NCBI RefSeq assembly: GCF_008041835.1
Contig: NZ_VRYE01000071.1
Location: forward strand, 1 to 61,737
Length of the DNA stretch: 61,737 nt
Reading direction: 5' to 3'
From: Ectopseudomonas mendocina
GTDB taxonomy: Bacteria; Pseudomonadota; Gammaproteobacteria; Pseudomonadales; Pseudomonadaceae
Positions 37,740-46,002 of the stretch are shown here, in pieces. Below the pieces are notes generated by a model that saw nothing but the letters and a program-made list of their open reading frames with translations, did not search any database and had not been told where the DNA came from. A program made the translations under genes and the position numbers. The stretch's first letter is position 1; every line of letters begins with the position of its first letter.

Positions 37740-39056
37740 ATGTTTGGTTCCAAAGACGACAAGAACTCACCGGCCGTGACCGACCCCCAAGCTCAGCCCG
37801 TGAGCGAAGAAAAGAAATCCCTGTTCAGCTGGTGGCGCAAGAAACCGGCAGAGACGACTGCCGAGCCTGCTCAGCCCGCGCCCGTTGAGCAACCTGCTGC
37901 TCAGGCGCCTGTCGAGCCGCCCGCGCCCGAAGCCGTAGCAACGGTCGCGGTGGAAGTGGCTGAAGTCGCGCCCGCTCCGTCAGCGCCGCCTGAGCCGCAC
38001 GTCGTTGCACCGCCGATTGTTGCTGCTGCTGTGCAGCCGCAGCCGGTCGTGCCCGAACCTGTCGTCGAGGCAGCGCCCGTGGCGGCAGTACCGGCTCCCG
38101 TCGCTGCAGCGGCCACGCAGGAAAAGCCAAGCTTCTTCGCCCGCCTCAAGCAAGGCCTGTCCAAGACCAGCGCCAGTCTCGGCGAAGGGATGGCCAGCCT
38201 GTTCCTCGGCAAGAAGGTCATCGACGATGACTTGCTCGACGACCTGGAAACCCGCCTGCTCACTGCTGACGTTGGCGTCGAGGCGACCACCACCATCATC
38301 GGCAACCTGACCAAGCGCGTGGCGCGCAAGGAACTGGCCGACAGCGGCGCCCTGTACAAGGCGCTGCAGGAGGAGCTGGTGACCCTGCTCAAGCCGGTCG
38401 AGCAGCCGCTGGTCATCGACAGCGGCAAACAGCCCTATGTGATTCTCGTGGTGGGCGTGAACGGCGTGGGCAAGACCACCACCATCGGCAAGCTGGCCAA
38501 GAAACTCCAGCTCGAAGGCAAGAAGGTCATGCTCGCCGCGGGCGACACCTTCCGCGCCGCTGCGGTGGAGCAACTGCAGGTCTGGGGCGAGCGCAACAAC
38601 ATTGCGGTCATCGCTCAGCACACCGGCGCCGATTCGGCTTCGGTGATCTTCGATGCGGTGCAGGCTGCCAAGTCGCGTGGCATCGACGTGCTTATCGCCG
38701 ACACCGCCGGGCGCCTGCACACCAAAGACAACCTGATGGAAGAGTTGAAGAAGGTCCGTCGGGTGATCGGCAAGCTGGACGAAACCGCACCGCATGAAGT
38801 GCTGCTGGTACTCGATGCCGGCACCGGGCAGAACGCCATCAACCAGGCCAAGCAGTTCAACCAGACCGTGAACCTCACCGGTCTGGCACTGACCAAACTC
38901 GACGGCACCGCCAAGGGCGGCGTTATCTTCGCCCTGGCCAAGCAGTTCGGTCTGCCGATTCGCTATATCGGCGTGGGTGAAGGCATCGATGACCTGCGTC
39001 CGTTCCAGGCGCAGGCTTTCGTCCAGGCACTCTTCGAGGAGCGTGAGCGCGGATGA
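37740..39056 (+). CDS. ftsY: Signal recognition particle receptor FtsY
   Basis: 438 residues. An acidic, Ala/Pro/Val-rich A domain fills about the first 130 residues, followed by the N and G domains: GVNGVGKTTTIGKLA near 240, DTAGRLHT, TKLDGTAKGG. The GTPase docks SRP-ribosome complexes at the membrane. The start MFGSKDDKNS matches Pseudomonas homologues. It overlaps ftsE by 4 bases (ATGA). Confidence 0.97.
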   Translation: MFGSKDDKNSPAVTDPQAQPVSEEKKSLFSWWRKKPAETTAEPAQPAPVEQPAAQAPVEPPAPEAVATVAVEVAEVAPAPSAPPEPHVVAPPIVAAAVQPQPVVPEPVVEAAPVAAVPAPVAAAATQEKPSFFARLKQGLSKTSASLGEGMASLFLGKKVIDDDLLDDLETRLLTADVGVEATTTIIGNLTKRVARKELADSGALYKALQEELVTLLKPVEQPLVIDSGKQPYVILVVGVNGVGKTTTIGKLAKKLQLEGKKVMLAAGDTFRAAAVEQLQVWGERNNIAVIAQHTGADSASVIFDAVQAAKSRGIDVLIADTAGRLHTKDNLMEELKKVRRVIGKLDETAPHEVLLVLDAGTGQNAINQAKQFNQTVNLTGLALTKLDGTAKGGVIFALAKQFGLPIRYIGVGEGIDDLRPFQAQAFVQALFEERERG

Positions 39057-39721
39057 TCCGATTCGAGCAGGTCGCCAAGCGTTACCCCAATGGCCATGTC
39101 GGGCTGCACGAGCTGACTTTCCGCGTTCGCCCGGGCGAATTTCTCTTCGTCACCGGTCACTCCGGCGCCGGCAAGAGCACGCTGCTGCGTTTGCTGCTGG
39201 CGATGGAACGGCCCACCAGCGGCAAGTTGCTGCTGGCCGGGCAGGACCTGTCGACCATCACCAATGCGCAGATTCCCTTCCTGCGCCGGCAGATCGGTGT
39301 GGTGTTCCAGAACCACCAGTTGCTGTTCGACCGCACTGTGTACGACAACGTAGCGCTGCCGCTGCAGATTCTCGGCCTGTCCAAGCCGGAGATCGCCAAG
39401 CGCGTCGGCGCGGCGCTGGAGCGCGTCAGCCTCAGTGACAAGGCGGCGCAATCGCCTGGCGATCTGTCCACCGGTCAGCAGCAGCGTGTCGGCATCGCCC
39501 GTGCCATCGTCCACCGCCCGGCCCTGCTGCTGGCGGATGAGCCCACCGGTAACCTCGACCCGCGCCTGGCCGCCGAGATCATGGGGGTGTTCGAAGACAT
39601 CAACCAGTTGGGCACCACCGTGTTGATCGCCAGTCACGACCTGGCGCTGATCGCACGCATGCGCCAGCGCATGCTCACCCTGCAACGCGGTCGCCTGATC
39701 GGTGACGGGGAGGCTGCCTGA
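39053..39721 (+). CDS. ftsE: Cell division ATP-binding protein FtsE
   Basis: 222 residues. Walker A GHSGAGKST (about 36-44), signature LSTGQQQRV (variant of LSGGQ) and Walker B LLLADEPTGNLD. With FtsX it forms the complex that activates peptidoglycan amidases at the divisome. It overlaps both neighbours by one to four bases. Confidence 0.97.
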   Translation: MIRFEQVAKRYPNGHVGLHELTFRVRPGEFLFVTGHSGAGKSTLLRLLLAMERPTSGKLLLAGQDLSTITNAQIPFLRRQIGVVFQNHQLLFDRTVYDNVALPLQILGLSKPEIAKRVGAALERVSLSDKAAQSPGDLSTGQQQRVGIARAIVHRPALLLADEPTGNLDPRLAAEIMGVFEDINQLGTTVLIASHDLALIARMRQRMLTLQRGRLIGDGEAA

Positions 39722-40737
39722 TGAGCGCATCGAAAATGCCCACGCCGCAACCGGCCGAACGTGTCGGCGCGGCGCCGCGCAACAAGGTGGTCGACGGCCC
39801 GGCGGACGAGCCGGATTTTCGCACGCTGTTCCATGCCTGGCTGGAAAGCCACCGCGCCAGCCTGGTCGACAGCCTGCGCCGCCTGGGGCGTCAGCCCATC
39901 GGCAGTTTCTTCACCTGCCTGGTGATGGCCGTGGCGTTGAGCCTGCCCATGGGTCTGTCGCTGCTGCTGGACAACGTCGAGAAGCTCGGCGGCTCCTGGC
40001 AGCGTGCGGCGCAGATTTCCCTGTTCCTCGACATGTCGGCCGGCGAGCGCGATGGTCAGGCACTGCGCGGGCAGATCGCGGCGATGGATGACGTTGCCGA
40101 GGCCGAATGGATCAGCCGCGAACAGGCACTGGAAGAGTTCCAGCAGCTGTCCGGTCTGGGTCAGGCGCTCAAGGAGTTGCCGGATAATCCGCTGCCCGGC
40201 GTGGTGCTGGTAACGCCCAAGGAAGTCGACAAGGCCAAGCTTGAGGCCCTGCGCCAGCGCCTGGCGGAGCTGCCCAAGGTAGAGCAGGCGCAGCTCGATC
40301 TGGTCTGGGTCGAGCGCCTGACTGCCATCCTCAAACTGGGTGATCGTTTCGTCTTCGGCCTCAGCCTGCTGCTGATTCTGGCGCTGCTGCTGGTGATCGG
40401 TAACACCATCCGCCTGCATATCGAAAACCGCCGTGCCGAGATCGAAGTGATCAAGCTGGTGGGCGGCACCGATGGCTATGTACGCCGTCCCTTCCTTTAT
40501 ATGGGCGCGTTGTACGGTTTTGGCGCAGGCATCTTCGCCTGGTTGCTGCTGGCCTTCGGGCTGGATTGGCTGAACGATGCTGTAGTACGTTTGGCCGGTC
40601 TTTACGGTAGCGATTTCGCGCTGGGTGGCGTACCTTCTTCTGATGGTTTTTCGCTGCTGTTTGGCGCCGTGCTGTTGGGCTATATTGGCGCCTGGCTGGC
40701 GGTGGCGCGTCATCTGAACGAACTTGCACCCCGTTAG
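39721..40737 (+). CDS. ftsX: Cell division protein FtsX
   Basis: 338 residues. A cytoplasmic N-terminal extension of about 60 residues is followed by the first membrane helix (SFFTCLVMAVALSLPM), a periplasmic domain, then three more helices. It couples FtsE ATP cycling to periplasmic amidase activators. The ATG overlaps the ftsE stop by one base. Confidence 0.97.
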   Translation: MSASKMPTPQPAERVGAAPRNKVVDGPADEPDFRTLFHAWLESHRASLVDSLRRLGRQPIGSFFTCLVMAVALSLPMGLSLLLDNVEKLGGSWQRAAQISLFLDMSAGERDGQALRGQIAAMDDVAEAEWISREQALEEFQQLSGLGQALKELPDNPLPGVVLVTPKEVDKAKLEALRQRLAELPKVEQAQLDLVWVERLTAILKLGDRFVFGLSLLLILALLLVIGNTIRLHIENRRAEIEVIKLVGGTDGYVRRPFLYMGALYGFGAGIFAWLLLAFGLDWLNDAVVRLAGLYGSDFALGGVPSSDGFSLLFGAVLLGYIGAWLAVARHLNELAPR

Positions 40738-40807
40738 GGCGTTGTTCGGTAAGGCTGAACGCAGGCTGACAAGTCATTGTTTTGGTTGATATTGACTATC
40801 TCTCAGG

Positions 40808-40834
40808 GAACTTATCCACAGGTTTTGCATCAGA
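40808..40834 (+). promoter_or_regulatory. AlgU/sigma-E-type promoter of rpoH
   Basis: GAACTT is followed after 16 bases by TCAGA, close to the AlgU consensus GAACTT-N16/17-TCTGA. The predicted start is about 40 bases before the rpoH ATG. AlgU-dependent rpoH transcription is established in P. aeruginosa. Confidence 0.75.
40812..40820 (+). promoter_or_regulatory. DnaA box
   Basis: TTATCCACA, an exact match to the strong DnaA-box consensus, lies at the junction of the -35 element and spacer of the AlgU-like promoter. DnaA control of rpoH is known in E. coli, by boxes in a different layout. Confidence 0.55.
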
Positions 40835-40864
40835 TGGCTCAGTGCTACACTGCACGAGTTTCGT

Positions 40865-40878
40865 GAATCGGAGGATTC
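40865..40878 (+). promoter_or_regulatory. Hairpin presenting the rpoH ribosome site
   Basis: GAATC-GGAG-GATTC places most of the Shine-Dalgarno sequence in a 4-base loop, two bases before the ATG. The stem is short, so its effect is uncertain. Confidence 0.35.
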
Positions 40879-40880
40879 GA

Positions 40881-41735
40881 ATGTCCACTTCCTTGCAATC
40901 TGTCCATGCTCTGGTTCCAGGCGCCAACCTGGAAGCGTACGTGCATGCGATCAACAGCATTCCGCTGCTGACGCCTGAGCAGGAGCGTGAACTGGCCGAA
41001 AATCTCTTTTACCAGCAGGATCTCGAGGCTGCCCGCCAGATGGTGTTGGCCCACCTGCGTTTCGTGGTGCATATCGCGCGCAGCTACTCCGGCTATGGTC
41101 TGGCCCAGGCCGACCTGATCCAGGAAGGCAATGTCGGCCTGATGAAGGCGGTCAAGCGCTTCAATCCGGAAATGGGCGTGCGTCTGGTGTCCTTCGCCGT
41201 GCACTGGATCCGTGCCGAGATCCACGAGTTCATCCTGAAGAACTGGCGCATCGTCAAAGTGGCCACCACCAAGGCCCAGCGCAAACTGTTCTTCAACCTG
41301 CGCAGCCAGAAGAAGCGTCTGGCCTGGCTGAACAACGATGAAGTGACCGCCGTGGCCGCAAGCCTGGGCGTCGAGCCGCACGAAGTGCGCGAGATGGAAA
41401 GTCGCCTGACCGGCCAGGACATGGCCTTCGACCCGGCTGCCGATGCCGACGATGACAGCGCCTTCCAGTCACCCGCGCATTATCTGGAAGACCATCGTTA
41501 CGACCCGGCTCGTCAGCTCGAGGATGCCGATTGGAGCGACAGTTCCAGCAGCAACCTGCACGAAGCGCTGGAAAGCCTGGACGAGCGCAGCCGCGACATC
41601 CTCTACCAGCGCTGGCTGGCCGAGGAGAAGGCGACGCTGCACGACCTGGCCGCCAAGTACAACGTGTCTGCCGAGCGTATTCGTCAGCTCGAAAAGAACG
41701 CGATGAACAAGCTCAAGGGCTGTATTGCCGCCTGA
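40881..41735 (+). CDS. rpoH: RNA polymerase sigma-32 (heat shock)
   Basis: 284 residues. Region 2.1-2.4 ([44 protein letters not shown]), the RpoH box QRKLFFNLR, and the C-terminal region 4.2 helix-turn-helix are all present. It directs transcription of chaperone and protease genes. The start at 40881 has the ribosome site GGAGG at tight spacing; the frame continues upstream into the promoter. Confidence 0.97.
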   Translation: MSTSLQSVHALVPGANLEAYVHAINSIPLLTPEQERELAENLFYQQDLEAARQMVLAHLRFVVHIARSYSGYGLAQADLIQEGNVGLMKAVKRFNPEMGVRLVSFAVHWIRAEIHEFILKNWRIVKVATTKAQRKLFFNLRSQKKRLAWLNNDEVTAVAASLGVEPHEVREMESRLTGQDMAFDPAADADDDSAFQSPAHYLEDHRYDPARQLEDADWSDSSSSNLHEALESLDERSRDILYQRWLAEEKATLHDLAAKYNVSAERIRQLEKNAMNKLKGCIAA

Positions 41736-41751
41736 GCCTGTCGTTACCCCG

Positions 41752-41777
41752 AAAAGCCGCACCCTGGTGCGGCTTTT
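41752..41777 (+). terminator. Intrinsic terminator of rpoH
   Basis: 11-bp stem AAAAGCCGCAC/GTGCGGCTTTT with loop CCTG and a U-tract, 17 bases past the rpoH stop. Confidence 0.9.
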
Positions 41778-41797
41778 TGCTGTCTGGAGCAACAGCC

Positions 41798-42409
41798 TTG
41801 AACAAGACCCCTCTGAAAGCGCAGCACTTGCTGGTATTCGTGGCTGTGGCCGCGCTGTTCTTCGCCTGGGGCGCCTGGCTGATGCGCAGTACCGAGGTTA
41901 AGCCGCTGGCCGATCTGCAGCAGTGGCGGGATGTGCTGTTGCAGCCGTTGGCCGAAGACGAGCTGACGCTGCGTGAGGTACAGGCGTTGGCGCCAGGCGA
42001 GCTGTGGCTGGCGCCGCGCCTCGACGGCGCACGGCTTTTCTATCGTGCGTCGCTCGACGGGGAAGAGGGCGGCTGGTTGCTCGAGGCGGAGGTGAGGTTG
42101 AGCCTTGAACAACGCGACAGTCTGATGGCGGCGCAGGGCCTCCAGGCCGGTGATACCGAGTTGGCCCTTGGTCAATCACTGGTCGATCAGATGGCTGGCT
42201 TTTCCATCGCCAGCCTCAATCTGAGTGCCCCGCAAGCGCTGGCCAGCGACCGCCTGGCTGCCAGTCTCGGGCAGCCACGCTTGACGTTGGAGCTGGCCGA
42301 AGGCCAGGCCTGGGTCTATCCACAATGGGGGCTGACCGTGCATCTGCAGGGCGACGAGGTCGAGCTGTTGCACGCCGTCCCGCGCAAGGCTTTTCGCGCG
42401 ACCCGCTAG
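41798..42409 (+). CDS. Membrane-anchored protein of unknown function
   Basis: 203 residues. One N-terminal membrane helix (LLVFVAVAALFFAWGAWLM) and a soluble domain of about 165 residues. No recognised motif. The start is predicted as TTG at 41798, with GGAG 8 bases upstream; no ATG or GTG lies between the in-frame rpoH terminator and the helix. It is convergent with mtgA, their stops almost touching. It corresponds in position to a conserved Pseudomonas hypothetical. Confidence 0.75.
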   Translation: MNKTPLKAQHLLVFVAVAALFFAWGAWLMRSTEVKPLADLQQWRDVLLQPLAEDELTLREVQALAPGELWLAPRLDGARLFYRASLDGEEGGWLLEAEVRLSLEQRDSLMAAQGLQAGDTELALGQSLVDQMAGFSIASLNLSAPQALASDRLAASLGQPRLTLELAEGQAWVYPQWGLTVHLQGDEVELLHAVPRKAFRATR

Positions 42410-42410
42410 C

Positions 42411-43139
42411 TTACAGCCAGCGCGGCCACCAATCGGGGCGCTGCGGCTTGAGCTGATTGAGGTAGTGGCTGCCGCCGAGCTGGTTCATCTGCTGGCGAAT
42501 CCAGGCGGCGCGGCGATTGACGTAGGCGTCCGGCCGGCCCGCACTCCAGCGCAGCGGGTTGGGCAGCACCGCGGCCAACTGGCTGGCCTGCTGTCGATTG
42601 AGGTACGGCGCGCCAACGCCGAAATGATGCTGCGCAGCCGCTTCGGCGCCGAAGATGCCATCACCCCATTCGACGCTGTTGAGATAGACCTCGAGAATGC
42701 GTTCCTTCGACCAGAGCAGCTCGATCAGCGCGGTGAACCAGGCTTCCAGTCCCTTGCGCAGCCAGCTTCGCCCGGACCAGAGGAACAGGTTCTTCGCCAC
42801 CTGCTGGCTGAGGGTGCTGGCACCACGCAGTGAGCCGCCGCTCTGGTTGTGCGCCAGTGCCGCCTGGATGGCGCCCATGTCGAAGCCCCAGTGTTCGGCG
42901 AACTTCTGGTCTTCAGCGGCGATTACCGCCATCTTCAGGTGATCCGGCAGCTCGTTCCACGGGCGCCATTGACGCTTGAGTTCCAGCGACTGCCCGCTAC
43001 CCCAGGATTCGATCTTGCGTTCGATCATCAGCGCTGTGCCGGGCGGTGGCACCCAACGCAGCACGAGCACCAGCAGGGCACTGGCCAACATCAGCCAGAG
43101 CAGCAATTTCAGCAGGCGGCGGGTCAGGGCTCGGAGCAT
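42411..43139 (-). CDS. mtgA: Monofunctional biosynthetic peptidoglycan transglycosylase
   Basis: 242 residues. One N-terminal membrane helix, then a GT51 domain with catalytic EDQKFAEHWGFD, GGSLRGASTLSQQVAKNLFLW and KERILEVYLNSVEWG. It polymerises lipid II glycan chains. An ATG at 43151 is an alternative start. The terminator minisatellite begins 37 bases upstream of this gene, leaving little room for a promoter. Confidence 0.95.
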   Translation of the reverse strand: MLRALTRRLLKLLLWLMLASALLVLVLRWVPPPGTALMIERKIESWGSGQSLELKRQWRPWNELPDHLKMAVIAAEDQKFAEHWGFDMGAIQAALAHNQSGGSLRGASTLSQQVAKNLFLWSGRSWLRKGLEAWFTALIELLWSKERILEVYLNSVEWGDGIFGAEAAAQHHFGVGAPYLNRQQASQLAAVLPNPLRWSAGRPDAYVNRRAAWIRQQMNQLGGSHYLNQLKPQRPDWWPRWL

Positions 43140-43175
43140 GGGGTCTCGCAATGATTGGGCGTGGCGCTATTAAAA

Positions 43176-43442
43176 CAAAAAATCGCCGGGAGCGATTTTT
43201 GACGTCGGCTCTGCCGACGGCCCGCTAGGGTTACCGCCAGGGATGGCAGGTAGCAAAAAATCGCCGGGAGCGATTTTTGACGTCGGCTCTGCCGACGGCC
43301 CGCTAGGGTTACCGCCAGGGATGGCAGGTAGCAAAAAATCGCCGGGAGCGATTTTTGACGTCGGCTCTGTCGACGGCCCACAGGGTTGCCGCCAGGGATG
43401 GCAGGCAGCAAAAAATCGCCGGGAGCGATTTTTGACGTCGGC
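43176..43442. repeat. Minisatellite of terminator-like hairpins
   Basis: Three full units (starting 43176, 43254, 43332; lengths 78, 78 and 77) and a partial fourth (43409-43442). Each unit has a hairpin with 9-bp arms AAAAATCGC/GCGATTTTT ending in T-tracts on both strands, then CGTCGGC-TCT-GCCGACG. Units 1 and 2 are nearly identical; unit 3 differs at a few positions. It lies in the 415-base gap between divergent mtgA and the DUF423 gene, the rest of which shows nothing I recognise. Confidence 0.95.
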
Positions 43443-43554
43443 TTGTACATTCCCGCGACACCACAGGCTTGGGCGCCGGTGTGACAATAATGACACTCTC
43501 GCCACACGAGCCAGTGGTTAAACTGCGCTCTGGTCGATCTATCCAGGAGTTTCC

Positions 43555-43926
43555 ATGGCTCGTCTCTGGCTGTTGCTATCCGCTTTTGCCGGTTTTACCG
43601 GTGTCGCGCTGGGCGCCTTTGCCGCTCACGGTCTGAAGGGCCGCCTGACGCCCGAGTATTTGGCGGTGTTCCAGACCGGTACGCACTATCAGCTGATCCA
43701 CGCCCTGGCTCTATTTGGCGTCGGTCTGCTGGCGCTGCATATGCCCGGACGCTTGGTAAACCTGGCTGGCGACGCTTTCGCCGTAGGTATCCTGCTCTTC
43801 TCTGGCAGCCTCTATCTGCTGACGCTCAGTGGCATTGGCAAGCTCGGCATGATCACCCCGTTCGGTGGCGTTGCCTTCCTGATCGGGTGGTTGTGCCTGG
43901 GGCTGGCGGCCTGGAGACTGGCCTGA
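43555..43926 (+). CDS. DUF423 membrane protein (YgdD-like)
   Basis: 123 residues with four hydrophobic segments and the family opening AFAGFTGVALGAFAAHGLKGRL. It is a small inner-membrane protein of unknown function, widespread in proteobacteria. A good ribosome site, CAGGAG, precedes the ATG. Confidence 0.88.
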   Translation: MARLWLLLSAFAGFTGVALGAFAAHGLKGRLTPEYLAVFQTGTHYQLIHALALFGVGLLALHMPGRLVNLAGDAFAVGILLFSGSLYLLTLSGIGKLGMITPFGGVAFLIGWLCLGLAAWRLA

Positions 43927-43966
43927 CCCTGGCGTCAGAAATGAGGACGAATGGCGCCTTTTAACC

Positions 43967-43995
43967 TTGGTCGCGACAGCCTATTGGGCTAGAAT
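43967..43995 (+). promoter_or_regulatory. Predicted promoter of thiSG
   Basis: TTGGTC and TAGAAT are spaced by 17 bases, 34 bases before the thiS ATG. No thiamine riboswitch motif is visible in the short leader. Confidence 0.5.
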
Positions 43996-44028
43996 GCCGG
44001 CCCTCTTTCCAGTTGTGACCGAGTCGTC

Positions 44029-44229
44029 ATGCGTATCCAGTTGAATGGTGAACCCTTCGAACTGCCGGATAACCAGAGCGTCGCCGACCTGTTGGTTCGC
44101 CTCGACCTGACCGGGCGCCGTGTGGCGGTCGAGCTCAATCTGGACATCGTTCCACGCAGCCAGCACGACAGCACTCAGCTCGCCGAGGGCGATCAGGTGG
44201 AAGTGGTGCACGCCATCGGCGGCGGCTGA
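44029..44229 (+). CDS. thiS: Thiamine biosynthesis sulfur carrier
   Basis: 66 residues with the ubiquitin-like fold and the C-terminal Gly-Gly (AIGGG) that is thiocarboxylated. It donates sulfur to thiazole phosphate formation by ThiG. It lies 18 bases before thiG. Confidence 0.95.
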   Translation: MRIQLNGEPFELPDNQSVADLLVRLDLTGRRVAVELNLDIVPRSQHDSTQLAEGDQVEVVHAIGGG

Positions 44230-44247
44230 CCTCACGAGGAGTATTCC

Positions 44248-45042
44248 ATGAGCCAAGTTCGCAGCGACAAGCCCTTCACCCTGGCCGGTCGTACGTTCCA
44301 GTCGCGCCTGCTGGTCGGTACCGGCAAGTACAAGGATATGGACGAGACCCGTGACGCCATCGCGGCTTCCGGTGCCGAGATCGTCACCGTGGCCGTGCGT
44401 CGCACCAACATCGGCCAGAACCCCGGTGAACCGAACCTGCTCGACGTGATCAGCCCGGACCAGTACACCATCCTGCCCAATACCGCCGGCTGCTATGACG
44501 CCGTCGAGGCCGTGCGCACCTGCCGTCTGGCCCGTGAGCTGCTCGATGGTCACAACCTGGTCAAGCTGGAAGTGCTGGCCGACCAGAAAACCCTGTTCCC
44601 CAACGTCATCGAAACCATCAAGGCCGCCGAAGTGCTGGTCAAGGACGGTTTCGACGTCATGGTCTACACCAGTGACGACCCGATCATCGCCCGCCAACTG
44701 GCCGAGATCGGCTGCATCGCGGTGATGCCGCTGGCCGGCCTGATCGGCTCGGGCCTGGGTATCTGCAACCCCTACAACCTGCGCATCATCCTCGAGGAGT
44801 CGAAGGTGCCGGTGCTGGTCGATGCCGGCGTGGGCACGGCCTCCGACGCCACCATCGCCATGGAACTGGGCTGCGAGGCGGTGCTGATGAACAGCGCCAT
44901 CGCTGAAGCGCAGAACCCGGTGCTCATGGCCCGCGCCATGCAACATGCCGTCGAGGCCGGCCGCCTGGCCTACCTGGCCGGGCGCATGCCGAAGAAACTC
45001 TATGCCAGTGCGTCGTCGCCGCTGACTGGCCTGATCAATTGA
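44248..45042 (+). CDS. thiG: Thiazole synthase
   Basis: 264 residues of a TIM-barrel enzyme. The Schiff-base Lys106 is in NLVKLEVL, and the phosphate-binding loop is in [10 protein letters not shown]. It combines DXP, dehydroglycine and ThiS thiocarboxylate into the thiazole phosphate. The ribosome site GAGGAG is strong. It is followed 62 bases later by trmB. Confidence 0.97.
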   Translation: MSQVRSDKPFTLAGRTFQSRLLVGTGKYKDMDETRDAIAASGAEIVTVAVRRTNIGQNPGEPNLLDVISPDQYTILPNTAGCYDAVEAVRTCRLARELLDGHNLVKLEVLADQKTLFPNVIETIKAAEVLVKDGFDVMVYTSDDPIIARQLAEIGCIAVMPLAGLIGSGLGICNPYNLRIILEESKVPVLVDAGVGTASDATIAMELGCEAVLMNSAIAEAQNPVLMARAMQHAVEAGRLAYLAGRMPKKLYASASSPLTGLIN

Positions 45043-45104
45043 CGATTGGCTGCGCGTCGGCCTGCCCGCGCGCCAAGTCGTAACGCAATCTACAAGAGTC
45101 CAGC

Positions 45105-45821
45105 ATGACCGATACCCAACAGCCCGAACTGACCGAAGACGGTCGCCAGCGCCGTACCATCAAGAGCTTCGTGATGCGTGCCGGGCGCATGACCGAGGGC
45201 CAGCAGCGCGGCATCGACAAGGGCTGGCCGTTGTTCGGCCTGGAGCTGGAAGATGGTCTGCGCGACTTCGACCAAGTGTTCGGTCGCAGTGCGCCGCGCA
45301 CCTTCGAGATCGGCTTCGGTATGGGCCACTCCACCCTGGAGATGGCTGCTGCTGCGCCTGAACAGGATTTCATCGGTGTCGAGGTACACAAGCCTGGCGT
45401 GGGTGCGCTGCTCAACGGTGCGATGACGCAGGGCCTCAGCAACCTGCGGGTCTACAGCTGCGATGCGCTGGAGGTGCTGCGTGACTGCGTGGCCGACGCC
45501 AGCCTCGATCGCGTGCTGCTGTTCTTCCCCGACCCCTGGCACAAGTCGCGCCACCACAAGCGCCGCATCGTCCAGCCGGCTTTTGCCGAGCTGGTGCGCA
45601 GCAAGTTGAAGATCGGTGGTGTGCTGCACATGGCTACCGATTGGGAGAACTACGCCGAGCACATGCTCGAAGTGATGAATGCAGCGCCGGGCTATCGCAA
45701 CCTGGCGGCCGATGGCACCTACGTGCCGCGTCCCGAGGAGCGTCCGGTGACCAAGTTCGAACGTCGGGGCGAGCGTCTCGGCCATGGCGTGTGGGATCTG
45801 AAGTTTCAGCGTCAGGAGTGA
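45105..45821 (+). CDS. trmB: tRNA m7G46 methyltransferase
   Basis: 238 residues. The SAM site [10 protein letters not shown] and the catalytic region [19 protein letters not shown] are diagnostic. It methylates G46 of tRNAs. Confidence 0.97.
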   Translation: MTDTQQPELTEDGRQRRTIKSFVMRAGRMTEGQQRGIDKGWPLFGLELEDGLRDFDQVFGRSAPRTFEIGFGMGHSTLEMAAAAPEQDFIGVEVHKPGVGALLNGAMTQGLSNLRVYSCDALEVLRDCVADASLDRVLLFFPDPWHKSRHHKRRIVQPAFAELVRSKLKIGGVLHMATDWENYAEHMLEVMNAAPGYRNLAADGTYVPRPEERPVTKFERRGERLGHGVWDLKFQRQE

Positions 45822-45828
45822 TTGCCGA

Positions 45829-45851
45829 GCGATCCTGTCCGTAGGGATCGC
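45829..45851 (+). terminator. Weak hairpin after trmB
   Basis: 7-bp stem GCGATCC/GGATCGC, 9-base loop, no U-tract. The remaining gap up to 46002 shows nothing recognisable. Confidence 0.35.
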
Positions 45852-46002
45852 CCGTATATAGAACCGGCAGGATGCACGATTAGATCGGGATAACCCGACG
45901 GCCAGGACGGCGCCTCACCGCAAGACACAACAACGATAAGTGCGCCTGCAAGGCGCGCAGGCATTAGCGGCACCGCTTGCATGGCGCCGCGAGGAGAGCA
46001 TT

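Noticed and set aside
41531..41797. In-frame upstream extension of the membrane-anchored protein gene into rpoH
   Set aside because: The extension would read through the rpoH coding end and its terminator; the TTG with a ribosome site just before the membrane helix is more plausible.
43176..43442. Open frames across the minisatellite encoding a 26-residue repeat, and possible CRISPR array
   Set aside because: The frames are open only because units 1 and 2 are 78 bases, a multiple of three; the 77-base third unit breaks them and no ribosome site is present. There are no distinct spacers, so it is not CRISPR.
43927..44028. Thiamine riboswitch upstream of thiS
   Set aside because: The leader is about 100 bases and lacks the conserved CTGAGA-type core and paired arms; a plain promoter is a better fit.
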